The notes: generated by a model from the letters alone, not told the origin. 64,000 bases of DNA from Halocaridina rubra (GCA_037179515.1 JAXCGZ010017035.1:16001-80000); one strand, 5' to 3'. Positions 41,187 through 53,839 are shown, numbered from the stretch's first letter. Made by a program: numbers and translations.

Positions 41187-42340
41187 TGGTGTTCTTTTGT
41201 AGCTGAACCATGTAATTATACCTGCTGATATCCGCAGCGCAGTACTAGAACAGCTGCATGTAGGTCATAACGGTATCAATGCAATGAAAGCAGAAGCACG
41301 CAATTGGATTTGGTGAAATTTCTTTTAAAAATGTCTAAATTCCACAGTCAGCGGTATTATCCTGGCCAGAAACTGGAAAACCTTGGTGTAGGTTACATAT
41401 AGACTATGCTGGTCCAATTGGTGACTCTGATTTTTTGATAATTGTAGATTCCCACACACAAGTTTTGGATATTCATGTTACTAGAGCTACCACATCAGCA
41501 GTAACTATTGCTAAGTTAAAGCAGAGTTTTTGTAATATTGGATTGCCAGAAATAACTGTTTCTGACAATGCTCCTTGTTTTATGTCTGAGGAGGTGGAAC
41601 TTTTCCCGAGGAAGAATGGCATTAAACACATTACACCTGCTCCTTATAACCCTTCTTCTAACGGCTTAACCGAAAGGGCCGTAAAAACTTTCAAAGAGGG
41701 TCTTAGTAATTTACTGATGGGAATATTAATACCAGGGTATGTAGGTTTTTGTATAATCATAGAAGAGCTGTACATTCCACCACTGGGAAGGCTCCAGCTG
41801 ATATAATGTTTAACATTCCTTTTGGGGAACTGTTGAATTAATTAGACCTCAAGAAAAAAGGATGAGGGCACTGCAGAAAGAATGCAAATTTGAAAAATCA
41901 GAATATAATGTAGATGATGCAGTTTTTGTTAAAAATTATGATCAAGGTAAGCCTTGTTTAGAAGGTAGAATCTTAGAAGTACTTGGTGTTCGTAACTACT
42001 AAGTACAACTTAAAAATTTTGGCAATATAGTTTGGAAAAGACATTCAGACCAACGTATGCCTAGATTTACTCCTAGTGTAGAAGAATGCATTTTTCCTAG
42101 TAATAACCAGAATTATGGTGAACCTTGTAAACAACTTTTCCTTCTATTCCAACTAGTCTTACATCAAATTCTGATGTGATTAACGACCCAGAGAGTGATG
42201 TTATAAATCCTAATAGCATAGTTAAGAGTTCTTATAACTCCATGCATGCTTCCAAGGCAGTGCCAGAACCAGTACCCCTTCGAAGGTCTGGTAGAACTAT
42301 AAAACCACCAGAGCGGTTAGCTCTGTAAAGTAGGTATATA
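41187..42340 (+). pseudogene. Gypsy-2 integrase
   Basis: The zinc-binding region (41190-41400) is broken. The core 41435-41806 is open and shows the DDE triad: DSH at its start, SDNAPCF and NGLTERAVKTF. The C-terminal region (41880-42330) has frameshifts and ends with PLRRSGRTIKPPERL-type basic sequence. The purine tract GGGAAAAGGAAAGG precedes the 3' LTR. Confidence 0.8.
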
Positions 42341-42426
42341 TTCAAAGTTAACTAGTACTATAATTATAACCACTTGAATATTTTGAAAATAGAAGTTGCT
42401 TTTTTTTTCTATGGGAAAAGGAAAGG

Positions 42427-42683
42427 TGAAAGTTGAGGTATAATTATTTATTATTGTTTCTTATTATTTATCCTGATTGATTTCTTATTAGTATTTACTT
42501 CCTATTAAAAATAGAGATTAATTCTCTTGTTTTGATATTCTTGTACTTATACTTGATTTGCCAGTTGTTGATGCCCAGATGAGTGACTTGCTTTGTTTAC
42601 ACCAGCTTCTAGAATAAAGGCCAAGATTTTTTCTATATTATATTTGACCCTAGTGTAAAATTAATAGACTTAGGACCCAATAG
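42427..42683 (+). repeat. Gypsy-2 3' LTR
   Basis: Starts TGAAAGTTGAGGTATAATT after the purine tract and ends GACTTAGGACCCAATA before the resumed LINE sequence (GAGACTATGAAAGG). Confidence 0.8.
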
Positions 42684-44460
42684 AGACTATGAAAGGGATA
42701 TCACCAGGAAGGCTAAAGAAAATCCCAATTTTTTCCACAGCTTTATGAGAGGAAAACTGAAGGTAAAAGAACAGGTTTTAAGCCTAAAGAGAGAGGACGG
42801 AAACATCATTGACACGGAAGAAGAGATCTGCGAAGAATTGAACAAGGAGTTTCAGTCAGTATTTACAGAAGAAAATACCCCACCCCCTCAGATTGCAGAG
42901 ATAGAAGCTCATGGGCTGGTATTAGAAAACATCATCCTTTAAGCCAGAGAGGTATGTAAAGCACTAATGGAGTTAGATGCCTATAAGCTACAGGTCCTGA
43001 TGATATATCAGCAGCACAAAGTCAGGGGAGATTCCATGATGTTAGAGACAAACGAATGTGGTACCTAACTTCAAAAAGGGAAGGAGGGATACGGCTGTAA
43101 ACTATAGACCTCTTTCCTTGGCCAGCATAGCTTGTCTAGTTATGGACAAACTACTAAGGAAACATATCTCTCTTCACATGGAATCCTTCAACTTTTTGTC
43201 AGTGAGCTAACATGGCTTCAAAGAGGGTAGATCAGCAGTAACAAGCTTATTAGAATTTTACGATGAAGGAAGTCGAATCTTGCCGGAAAGAAAGGGCTCT
43301 GCAGATTGCATATTCCTAAACTTACAGAAAGCATTTGACACTGTCCCACACTGGAGACTTATTAAGAAACTGTAAGCAGTGGCAAAAATAGGTGAAATTG
43401 TCTTGGGATGGATAAAAAAAATTACTTAGAAGGAAGGGAACAGAGGTTTAGAGTAAGACATTCAGTGTCTGAATGGAGAAGAGTTAGTAGTGAAGTTCCA
43501 CAGGATTCAATGTTTGGGCCACCTTTGTTCCTGATATATGTAAATGGCCTACCAGAGTCTGTACTTTCATTCATGAATATGTTTGTAGATGATGCAAAGA
43601 TTGTGAAGAAAGTAAGATATGAGAACAATGGTAGAGAACTTCAGGAGGATCTAAATAATCTGCATGAGTGGTCAGAAAAGTGGCTAACAAAATTCAATAC
43701 TTCAAAATGTAAGGCAATGAGAAATGGTTCATGTACAAGAAGGCCCAAGCTTGACTACTAAATGGCAGGAGTAGAACGTCAATAGACAGAGAATGAGAGA
43801 GATCTAGGATTAAACATATTGGCCGATATGTCTCCAGAAATGCAAATAAATGGCATAGTGAAGGCAGCATATGCTTTCCTAGCAAATGTAAGGGTAGCCT
43901 TCAGGCACATGAAATAGGAAATGTTCAGAAATATTTATGTAACCTATGTGAGGCCAAAACTCGAATATGCAGCCCCTTTATGGAATCCGCACTTGAAAAA
44001 GCACATAGTTAAGCTGGAAAAGTTCAGAGATATGCCACGATACTGGTGCCAGAAATACGCAATCTCAGTTATGATGATAGGCTGAGGAAATTAGACTTGC
44101 CATCACTCGAAGCTAGATGAATGAGGGGGATATGGTGACAGTTTTTAAAGTCCTTCATGGTTATGACAGAGTAGATATGAATCGATATTTTGATATGCCT
44201 GTCACTAGAACTAGAGGTCATAGTTTAAACCTTTGTAAGGAAACTACTTTGCATTATGTAACAAAGTACTTTATTAGTGTAAGATTAGTTGATAATTGGA
44301 ATTCGCTAAACGATGAGGTAGTTAATGCTATCTCAGTCCATACTTTTAAGGACAAGTATGATAAGTATCAACAAGTACAAAATGGAATTGACCAAGAGAG
44401 GGGAAAGTACGAACTTGTGGCTCTTTTCCGTAATTACAATTATTTAATTTTTCTCACTCT

Positions 44461-44463
<3 letters not shown>

Positions 44464-44552
<89 letters not shown>
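44464..44552. repeat. (AC)n microsatellite at a LINE-LINE junction
   Basis: About 88 bp of pure AC between the 3' end of CR1-like copy 7 and the truncated 5' end of copy 8. Confidence 0.98.
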
Positions 44553-44554
<2 letters not shown>

Positions 44555-45689
44555 GGAGACTTATTAGGAAGCTGCAATCAATGGCTAGAATAGGTGGAAA
44601 TGTTTTGGAATGGATAAAAACTTACTTAGAAGAAAGGGAACAGAGGGTTAGAGTAAGACACTCAGTGTCTGAATGGAGAAGAGTTAGTAGTGGAGTTCCA
44701 CAGGGTTCAGTTTTAGGGCCACTTTTGTTCCTTGTATATGTAAATGACCTACCAGAGTCTGTAAATTCATTCATGAATATGTTTGCAGATGATGCAAAGA
44801 TTGTGAAGAAAGTAAAAAACGAGAACAATGGTAGAGAACTTCAGGAGGATCTAAATATTCTGCATGAGTGGTCAGAAAAGTGGCTAATGAAACTCAATAC
44901 TTCAAAATGTAAGGTAATGAGAATGGGTAAAAGTGCAAGAAGGCCCAAGCTTGACTACTCGGTGGCTGGAGTACAACTTCAAGAGACAGAAAATGAGAGA
45001 GATCTAGGAGTAAACATACTGGCAGATTTGTCTCCAGAAATACATATAAATGGCATAGTAAGGGCAGCATATGCATTCTTATCAAATGTAAGGGTAGCCT
45101 TCAGGCACATGGACAAGGAAATGTTCAGAAATATTTATGTAACCTATGTGAGGCCAAAACTCGAATATGCAGCCCCCTTTTGGAATCCGCACTTGAAAAC
45201 GCACATAGCTAAGCTTGAAAAAGTTCAAAGACATGCCACGAAACTGGTGCCAGAAATACGCAATCTCAGTTATGATGAGAGGCTGAGGGAATTAGACTTA
45301 CCATCACTCGAAGCTAGAAGAGTGAGGGGGGATATGGTGACAGTCTTTAAATTCCTTCATGGTTATGATAGAGTGGATAGGGATCGATATTTTGATATGG
45401 CTGGCTCTAGAACTAGAGGTCATAGTTTGAAGCTTGGTAAGAAAACTTCTTCGCAGGATGTAAGGAAATACTTTTTCAGTGTAAGAGTAGTTGATAATTG
45501 GAATTGGCTAAGCGAGGAGGTAGTTAATGCTATCTCAATCCATAGTTTTAAGGACAGGTATGATAAGTATCACTAAGTATAAAATGGAACCGATGAGGAG
45601 ACGGGAAGATACGAGCTTTGGGCTCTTTTCCGTAAACACAATTAGGTAATCACAATTAGGTAATCACACACACCCACACAAGGCTAGGA
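44553..45689 (+). mobile_element. CR1-like LINE copy 8, 5'-truncated in the RT
   Basis: Begins in the RT just after the FDTVPH motif and runs to the 3' terminal repeats (45641-45672) and a short AC tract. Confidence 0.9.
44581..45576 (+). pseudogene. CR1-like ORF2 C-terminal half, copy 8
   Basis: 331 open codons: MARIGGNVLEWIKTYLE, SSGVPQGSVLGPLLFLVYVN, catalytic FADDAKIV, then FNTSKCKVM-like sequence (here LNTSKCKVM) and the conserved C-terminal segment FKFLHGYDRVDRDRYFDMAG...VVDNWNWLSEEVVNA, stop at 45574. Uninterrupted but lacks the endonuclease and RT fingers, so it is a truncated insertion and not a functional gene. Confidence 0.9.
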
Positions 45690-45713
45690 TAAAAAATCAA
45701 GAATTTAGAGGCA

Positions 45714-46697
45714 ATGGTTATAAGCCTTGATGATAAAATTCGGAATATTGGTGGAGAAATGAAAGAGAATGAAACACTCAGAGAGAAAATAAGATCTTTG
45801 GAGGAAGCAAATAAAGCGCAAGGGCAGGAGAGAAAGGAACTAGAAAAAAGAATAAAGAAGCTGGAAGGGGAAAAGAGTCAACTAGAATCTAGAATTTTTA
45901 AACAAGAAGATAAAAACAAACAGCTGAATGACAACCTAAAGGAATTAGATGTTAGTTCACTGCTCTCTTCTGAGAGAGACGAGATTGCTGCTTGGAATGT
46001 CCAGATTAAGGAAAACATTGAACAGTTCAGAAAAGAGTTCCAGGAGCTGAATATGGAAAATGATGCCAGGAAAACTTCCTTTGCTGATGCATTAAAGGGG
46101 AATGTGGCAGTAAAAGAGGCTGTAAAGGTGGTGGCACTGGAAAACATACAAACAGTTGACTATAAAGAGACAGTAATCGAAAAAATGAAAGACGTTGTGA
46201 TGGAAAGGGCAAACCCACTCATCAGACAGGCACTTGATAAGGAGATGACAGTGGTAATCTCAGGCATAAGCGAATCCCAGGAGCCAACATGGCAGGGGAG
46301 ACTTGAAGAAAATAAGGCTAGGGTTGTAGACCTGATAAGAAAGCTTGGAGTAGTTTGTGGTCCTGAGGATATTGTAAACATACACCAACTAGGTAAATAT
46401 TCGAGGGAAGGAAAGCCGAGACCAACAAAAGTAACCTTTGAGAGAGGGGAAACATGTAGGGAAATATTGTTGAGAAAAAAATGTCTAAAAGATCTTCAAG
46501 AATTCAAAGAAGTGTTCATTAGACGATACAGAACACAGAAAGAGATGGGAAAGATAAAAAACTTGTTGCAAGAGGCAAGAAGGTTAAATGATGAAAGAAA
46601 TGAAGAACAGAAGAAAAATTTTTGTTACAGAGTTCTTCCAGACAAAGGGGAGATAAAGAAGATAATGACAGAAGATCAGGGGATGGGGCCTCATTAA
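45714..46697 (+). pseudogene. CR1-like ORF1, copy 9 (N-terminally truncated)
   Basis: 327 open codons. The N-terminal half is a coiled coil (heptads in KAQGQERKELEKRIKKLEGE and QEDKNKQLNDNLKELD). The C-terminal half (VVISGISESQEPTWQG, GVVCGPEDIVNIHQLGKYSR, RPTKVTFERGETCREILL) resembles the RNA-binding and C-terminal domains of LINE ORF1 proteins. The first ~30 codons are missing. The ORF overlaps ORF2, which is in the -1 frame. Confidence 0.85.
46616..46622 (+). promoter_or_regulatory. Candidate -1 frameshift heptamer A_AAT_TTT, copy 9
   Basis: In the ORF1 frame the codons are AAA AAT TTT, giving the X_XXY_YYZ pattern A_AAT_TTT. Slipping back one base leads directly into the ORF2 frame. Confidence 0.5.
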
Positions 46698-49522
46698 GAT
46701 TGTTATACACAAATGCTGATGGATTAGCTGGTAAGGCAGTAGAATTAAAAGATAGGATTCACAACAGTAATGCAGATATAGTAGCAATTACAGAGACTAA
46801 GTTGAGTGAGGACATAAACAGTGTCACAGTTTTTCCTAAGGGCTTCAGAATACTAAAGGTTGAAAGATCTGAGAGGACTGGTGGAGGGATAGCACTGCTC
46901 ATAAGTGAAAGGATTCAAGTTGAATGAAATAAACTTGGCTATAGAAAGTGAGTTCAAGGAATTTCTTGTTGCTCGCATAAATACTGGGTCAGAGAGCATT
47001 ATAATAACTGTTGTATACAACCCACCAAGGAACCAAAATAGGCTTGAAGTTTATGAGGAAAGTCATATAGGTACTATTGAAGTCATAAACTCACTTGTTA
47101 ACATGGCACGGGAAAAAAAAATGTAGGATTTTGATTATGGGAGACTTTAATCATAAAGAGATAGATTGGATAAATCTTGACCCACACAGTGGTGAGGACT
47201 CATTCGGGGCAAGATTCCCAGATTTCGTACAAGGGAATTTCCTACACCAACATGTAATGGAACCAACAAGGGCCAGGGGTGGGGATGAGCCATCACTACT
47301 TGATCTAGTGTTCACAGATAATGTGTTGGATATTGAAAAAATTGAGTATGAACCACCAATTGGAAAGAGTGACCACTGTGTGTTGTTGATGGAGTATATC
47401 ATTGAAGATTTTCTGCCTGAGAGTAGAGGCACTGAGGACATGAGGAAGAACTATCGGAAAGGAGATTACATCAAAATGAATGAGCTTTTTGCAGTTATTG
47501 ACTGGAGAACCTTATTTTACAACAAATCTGTACAAGAAATGTATGACATCTTTTGTGAGAAATATGGGAAGATAGTAGATTGCTGCATACCTGTCACCAA
47601 AGTAGGTGTAATTCATGCCAGAGAGAAATGGTTCGATAATGGATGTAAAAGAGCTAAGGAGTGGAGAGACAATTGCTGGAAAATATATAGGAGGAGAAAA
47701 AACATAAATGCCTGGCAAACCTACAAAAGAGCAAGAAATGACTACCTAAGTAAAAGGAGAGAGGCAGAGGGAGACTATGAGAGGGACATCACCAGGAAGG
47801 CTAAAGAAAATCCCAAGCTTTTCCACAGCTTTATCAGAGGAAAACTGAAGGTAAAAGAACAGGTTTTAAGGCTAAAGAGAGCGGATGGAAGCATCACTGA
47901 GACGGATGAAGAGATCTGCAAAGAATTGAACAAGGAGTTTCAGTCAGTATTTACAGTAGAAAATACCCCACCCCCTCAGATTGCAGTGATAGAAGCTCAA
48001 GGGCCGGTATTAGAGAACATCAACCTTACAGCCACAGAGGTATGCAAAGCGCTGATGGATTTAGATGTTCATAAAGCTACAGGTCCTGATGACATATCCC
48101 CTCATGTGCTTAAAAAATGCACAAACACAATATCAGTGGCAATAAGTATCATATTTAAGGAGTCACTGGAGTCGGGGGAGATTCCAAGATGCTGGAAACA
48201 AGCAAATGTGATACCTATCTTCAAAAAGGGAAGGAGGGATACGGCTCTGAATATAGTCTAGTTTCCTTGACCAGCATAGTTTGCAAAGTTATGGAGAAAC
48301 TACTAAGGAAGCATATCTCTCTTCACTTGGAATCCTTCAACTTTTTGTCAGTGAGGCAACATGGCTTCAGAGAATGTAGATCAACAGTAACAAACTTATT
48401 AGAATTTTATGATGAGGTAAACCAAATCTTACAGGAAAGAGAGGGCTGGGCAGATTGCATATTCCTAGACTTCCAGAAAGCGTTTGACACTGTTCCACAT
48501 GGGAGACTTATTAGGAAGCCGCAATCAATGGCTAGAATAGGTGGAAATGTTTTGGAATGGATAAAAACTTACTTAGAAGGAAGGGAACAGAGGGTTAGAG
48601 CAAGACACTCAGTGTCTGAATGGAGAAGAGTTAGTAGTGGAGTTCCACAGGGTTCAGTTTTAGGGCCACTTTTGTTCCTTGTATATGTAAATGACCTACC
48701 AGAGTCTGTAAATTCATTCATGAATATGTTTGCAGTTGATGCAAAGATTGTGAAGAAAGCAGAAAACGAGAACAATGGTAGAGAACCTCAGGAGGATCTA
48801 AATAATCTGCATGAGTGGTCAGAAAAGTGGCTAATGAAATTCAATACTTCAAAATGTAAGGTAATGAGAATGGGTAAAAGTGCAAGAAGGCCCAAGCTTG
48901 ACTACTCGGTGGCTGGAGTACAACTTCAAGAGGCAGAAAATGAGAGAGATCTAGGAGTAATCATACTGGCAGATTTGTCTCCAAAAATACATATAAATGG
49001 CATAGTAAGGGCAGCATATGCATTCTTATCAAATGTAAGGGTAGCCTTCAGGCACATGGACAAGGAAATGTTCAGAAATATTTATGTAACCTATGTGAGG
49101 CCAAAACTCGAATATGCAGCCCCCTTTTGGAATCCACACTTGTAAAAGCACATAGCTAAGATTGAAAAAGTTCAATGACATGCCACGAAACTGGTGCCAG
49201 AAATACGCAATCTCAGTTATGATGAGAGGGTGAGGGAATTAGACTTACCATCACTCGAAGCTAGAGAGTGATGGGGGATATGGTGACAGTCTTTAAATTC
49301 CTTCATGGTCATGATAGGGTGGATAGGGATCGATATTTTGATATGGCTGGCTCTAGAACTAGAGGTCATAGTTTGAAGGTTTGTAAGAAAACTTCTTTGC
49401 AGGATGTAAGGAAATACTTTTTCAGTGTAAGAGTAGTTGATAATTGGAATTGGCTAAGCGAGGAGGTAGTTAATGCTATCTCAGTCCATAGTTTTAAGGA
49501 CAGGTATGATAAGAATCACTAA
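46620..49522 (+). pseudogene. CR1-like ORF2 (endonuclease-RT), copy 9
   Basis: Open to 46927, shifted near 46920 (extra base), shifted again near 47115 in an A run, open 47095-48261 (GDFNHKEIDWINLDP, SDHCVLLMEYI, linker), broken near 48250 by a deletion, open 48189-49145 (RQHGFRECRSTVTNL, FLDFQKAFDTVPHG; the catalytic box reads FAVDAKI in place of FADDAKI), then TAA at 49143 and TGA at 49176. The Asp-to-Val change in the RT box would abolish activity by itself. Confidence 0.88.
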
Positions 49523-49600
49523 GTATAAAATGGAACCGATGAGGAGACGGGAAGATACGAGCTGTGGGCTCTTTCCCGTAAACACAATTAGGTAATCACA

Positions 49601-49690
49601 CATACTCTAGTATCACTAAGTATAAAATGGAACCGATCAGGAGACGGGAAGATACGAGCTTTGGGCTCTTTCCCGCAAATACAATTAGGT
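49601..49690 (+). mobile_element. CR1-like 3'-end fragment (~90 bp)
   Basis: Starts AGTATCACTAAGTATAAAAT, i.e. at the ORF2 stop region, contains its own stem-loop (49644-49676) and one AATTAGGTAA tail. The extreme case of 5' truncation. Duplicated at 53918-54007. Confidence 0.85.
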
Positions 49691-49935
49691 AAAAATTCGA
49701 ATTTTCCTTCAGGTTTGACTTTTGTTTTTCTTTTTCTTTTTATACTTAAATTACCATGGTCAAGTTTTTAAGTTAAGATGTGTGTTACCAGAAAGGAGAC
49801 AAACTGAGTCACTAAATAGCACTTATATGGAGATATAAAAATTCTGTGTGAAGGTAAATTAGAAGTTTTTCTCTTTTCTTTTTTTTTCCTCTTTCTCGTC
49901 TTCTTTCTATATTCTGTGAGAGGGAGAACATAAAA

Positions 49936-51015
49936 ATGAAGCCATCTCTGTCCCAAACCTCTCCCACCCATGGGTCGGGAGAAGGGGTAGTCATCAGAGG
50001 ACTTAAACAGAGAATCAAGAAGTTAGAGGAAATGGTTATAAGCCTTGATGATAAAATTCGAAATATGGATGGAGAACTGAAAGAGAATGAAACACTCAGA
50101 TAACAAATAAGATCTTTGGAGGAAGCAAATAAAGCACAAGGGCAGGAGAGAAAGGAACTAGAAAAAAGAATAAAGAAGCTGGAAGGGGAAAAGAGTCAAC
50201 TAGAATCTAGAATTTCTAAACAAGAAGATAAAAACAAACAGCTGAATGACAACCTAAAGGAATTAGATGTTAGTTCACTGCTCTCTTCTGAGAGAGACGA
50301 GATTGCTGCTTGGAATGTTCAGATTAAGGAAAACATTGAACAGTTCAGAAAAGAGTTCCAGGAGCTGAATATGGAAAATGATGCCATGAAAACGTCCTTT
50401 GCTGATGCACTAAAGGGGAATGTGGCAGTAAAAGAGGCTGTAAAGGTGGTGGCACTGGAAAACATACAAACAGTTGACTATAAAGAGACAGTAATCGAAA
50501 AAATGAAAGACGTTGTGATGGAAAGGGCAAACCCACTCATCAGACAGGTACTTGATAAGGAGAAGACAGTGGTAATCTCAGGCATAAGTGAATCCCAGGA
50601 GCCAACATGGCAGGGGAGACTTGAAGAAAATAAAGCTAACGTTGTAGACCTGATAAGAAAGCTTGGAGTAGTATGTGGTCCTGAGGATATTGTAAACATA
50701 CACCAACTAGGTAAATATTCGAGGGAAGGAAAGCCGAGACCAACAAAAGTAACCTTTGAGAGAGGGGAGACATGTAGGGAAATATTGTTGAGAAAAAAAA
50801 GTCTAAAAGACCTTCAAGAATGCAAAGAAGTGTTCATTAGACGATACAGAACACAGGAAGAGATGGGAAAGATAAAAAACTTGTTGCAAGAGGCAAGAAG
50901 GTTAAATGATGAAAGAAATGAAGAAGAGAAGAAAAATTTTCGTTACAGAATACTTCCAGACAAAGGGGAGATAAAGAAGATAATGACAGATCATCAGGGG
51001 ATGGGGTCTCATTAA
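49936..51015 (+). pseudogene. CR1-like ORF1, copy 10
   Basis: ATG at 49936 gives MKPSLSQTSPTHGSGEGVV. The frame runs 359 codons to a stop at 51013-51015 with a single internal TAA at 50101-50103 (codon 56), also present in copy 11. Copy 9 has sense codons here (RE where this has R-stop). Coiled coil in codons ~35-130, RNA-binding-like region ~190-330. After the TAA the open part is 299 codons and starts with an ATG at 50116-adjacent sequence only by alternative start, so a shortened protein is conceivable but not supported. Confidence 0.88.
50934..50940 (+). promoter_or_regulatory. Candidate -1 frameshift heptamer A_AAT_TTT, copy 10
   Basis: It sits 12 bases after the TGA (50919-50921) that closes the ORF2 frame upstream and about 73 bases before the ORF1 stop. 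ORF1 codons here are AAA AAT TTT CGT. A short CTTCC/GGGAG stem could form about 14 bases downstream; a structural prediction was not made. Confidence 0.5.
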
Positions 51016-53839
51016 GATTGTTATACACAAATGCTGATGGATTAGCTGGTAAGGCAGTAGAATTAAAAGATAGGATTCACAACAGTAAGGCAGATATAGT
51101 AGCAATTACAGAGACTAAGTTGAGTGAGGACATAAACAGTGTCACAGTTTTTCCTAAGGGCTTCAGAATACTAAGGGTCGAAAGTTCTGAGAGGACTGGT
51201 GGAGGGATAGCACTGCTCATAAGTGAGAGGATTCAAGTTGAAGTAATAAACTTGGCTATAGAAAGTGAGTTCAGGAAATTTCTTGTTGCTCGCATAAGTA
51301 CTGGGTCAGAGAGCATTATAATAACTGTTGTATACAACCCACCAAGGAACCAAAATAGGCTTGAAATTTATGAGGAAAGTCATATAGGTACGATTGAAGT
51401 CATAAACTCAGTTGTTAACATGGCGCGGGAGAAAAAATGTAGGATTTTGATTATGGGAGACTTTAATCATAAAGAGATAGACTGGATAAATCTTGACCCA
51501 CACAGTGGTGAGGACTCATTTGGGGCAAGATTCCTAGATTGCGTACAAGGGAATTTCCTACACCAACATGTAATGGAACCAACAAGAGCCAGGGGTGGGG
51601 ATGAGCCATCACTACTTGATCTAGTGTTCACAGATAATGTGTTGGATATTGAAAATATTGAGTATGAACCACCAATTGGAAAGAGTGACCACTGTGTGTT
51701 GTTGATGGAGTATATCATTGAAGACATTCTTCCTGAGAGTAGAGGCACTGATGACATGAGGAGGAACTATCCGAAAGGAGATTACATGAAAATGAATGAG
51801 CTTTTTGCAGTTATTGACTGGAAAACCTTATTTTACAACAAATCTGTACAAGAAATGTATGACATCTTTTGTGAGAAATATGGGAAGATAGTAGATTGCT
51901 GCATACCTGTCACCAAAGTAGGTGTAATTCATGCCAGAGAGAAATGGTTCGATAATGGGTGTAAAAGAGCTAAGGAGTGGAGAGACAAATGCTGGAAAAG
52001 GTATAGGAGGAGAAAAAACATAAATGCCTGGCAAACCTACAAAAGAGCAAGAAATGACTACCTAAGTAAAAGGAGAGAGGCAGAGAGAGATTATGAGAGG
52101 GACATCACCAGGAAGGCTAAAGAAAATCCCAAGCTTTTCCACAGCTTTATCAGAGGAAAACTGAAGGTAAAAGAACAGGTTTTAAGGCTAAAGAGAGCGG
52201 ATGGAAGCATCACTGAGACGGACGAAGAGATCTGCAAAGAATTGAACAAGGAGTTTCAGTCAGTATTTACAGTAGAAAATATCCCACACCCTCAGATTGC
52301 AGTGATAGAAGCTCAAGGGCCGGTATTAGAGAACATCAACCTTACAGCCACAGAGGTATGCAAAGCACTGATGGATTTAGATGTTCATAAAGCTACAGGT
52401 CCTGATGACATATCCCCTCATGTGCTTAAAAAATGCGCAAACACAATATCAGTGGCACTAAGTATCATATTTAAGGAGTCACTGGAGTCGGGGGAGATTC
52501 CAAGATGCTGGAAACAAGCAAATGTGATACCTATCTTCAAAAAGGGAAGGAGGGATACGGCTCGGAACTATAGACCAGTTTCCTTGACCAGCATAGTTTG
52601 CAAACTTATGGAGAAACTACTAAGGAAACATATCTCTCTTCACTTGGAATCCTTCAACTTTTTGTCAGTGAGGCAACATGGCTTCAGAGAAGGAAGATCA
52701 ACAGTAACAAACTTATTAGAATTTTATGATGAGGTAAGCCAAATCTTACAGGAAAGAGAGGGCTGGGTAGATTGCATATTCCTAGACTTCCAGAAAGCGT
52801 TTGACACTGTTCCACATGGGAGACTTATTAGGAAGCTGCAATCAATGGCTAGAATAGGTGGAAATGTCTTGGAATGGATAAAAACTTACTTAGAAGGAAG
52901 GGAACAGAGGGTTAGAGTAAGACACTCAGTGTCTGAATGGAGAAGAGTTAGTAGTGGAGTTCCACAGGGTTCAGTTTTAGGGCCACTTTTGTTCCTTGTA
53001 TATGTAAATGACCTACCAGAGTGTGTAAATTCATTCATGAATATGTTTGCAGATGATGCAAAGATTGTGAAGAAAGTAAAAAACGAGAACAATGGTAGAG
53101 AACTTCAGGAGGATCTAAATAATCTGCATGAGTGGTCAGAAAAGTGGCTAATGAAATTCAATACCTCAAAATGTAAGGTAATGAGAATGGGTACAAGTGC
53201 AAGAAGGCCCAAGCTTGACTACTCGGTGGCTGGAGTACAACTTCAAGAGACAGAAAATGAGAGAGATCTAGGAGTAAACATACTGGCAGATTTGTCTCCA
53301 GAAATACATATAAATGGCATAGTAAGGGCAGCATATGCATTCTTATCAAATGTAAGGGTAGCCTTCAGGCACATGGACAAGGAAATGTTCAGAAATATTT
53401 ATGTAACCTATGTGAGGCCAAAACTCGAATATGCAGCCCCCTTTTGGAATCCACACTTGTAAAAGCACATAGCTAAGATTGAAAAAGTTCAATGACATGC
53501 CACGAAACTGGTGCCAGAAATACGCAATCTCAGTTATGATGAGAGGGTGAGGGAATTAGACTTACCATCACTCGAAGCTAGAGAGTGATGGGGGATATGG
53601 TGACAGTCTTTAAATTCCTTCATGGTCATGATAGGGTGGATAGGGATCGATATTTTGATATGGCTGGCTCTAGAACTAGAGGTCATAGTTTGAAGGTTTG
53701 TAAGAAAACTTCTTTGCAGGATGTAAGGAAATACTTTTTCAGTGTAAGAGTAGTTGATAATTGGAATTGGCTAAGCGAGGAGGTAGTTAATGCTATCTCA
53801 GTCCATAGTTTTAAGGACAGGTATGATAAGAATCACTAA
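50940..53839 (+). pseudogene. CR1-like ORF2 (endonuclease-RT), copy 10
   Basis: Open from the frameshift site to 53462: LLYTNADGLAGKAVEL, endonuclease ITETKLS, GDFNHKEIDWINLDP and SDHCVLLMEYI, linker, RT with HGFREGRSTVTNLLEF, FLDFQKAFDTVPHG, SSGVPQGSVLGPLLF and FADDAKIV. Then TAA at 53460, a TGA and a shift near 53580 cut off the last ~125 residues. These are the same defects as in copy 9. Confidence 0.9.

Larger units (their letters stand above)
37849..42683 (+). mobile_element. Gypsy-2 LTR retrotransposon (Mag-like)
   Basis: LTRs of ~250 bp at 37849-38105 and 42427-42683 enclose gag, zinc knuckles, protease, RT, RNase H and integrase on the plus strand. It is inserted in the linker of CR1-like copy 7, with GAGACT-containing sequence at both sides. 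The LTRs differ at several positions. The coding region is broken mainly in gag, RT and integrase. Confidence 0.85.
37013..44463 (+). mobile_element. CR1-like LINE copy 7, host of a SINE and Gypsy-2
   Basis: LINE parts are 37013-37428 (end of endonuclease: SDHSVLLMEYI), 37649-37848 (linker) and 42684-44463 (linker, RT, C-terminus, 3' end). The parts fit together in order: linker sequence GAGACT(G/A)TGA is present on both sides of Gypsy-2. 5'-truncated in the endonuclease at an AC-rich tract. Multiple stops; FVDDAKI near 43590 is the RT box. Confidence 0.85.
45690..49600 (+). mobile_element. CR1-like LINE copy 9
   Basis: 5'-truncated within ORF1 (about codon 30) directly after an AC tract. 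Carries the rest of ORF1, ORF2 with several frameshifts, the 3' stem-loop (49547-49579) and one AATTAGGTAATCAC tail unit. Confidence 0.9.

Noticed and set aside
44117..44593. Open frame with a long Thr-His repeat
   Set aside because: Translation of the (AC)n microsatellite joined to LINE sequence.
51018..53462. An ORF2 start at the TTG preceding LYTNADG
   Set aside because: The frame is open upstream of it and TTG is an unlikely eukaryotic start; the frameshift reading explains the data better.
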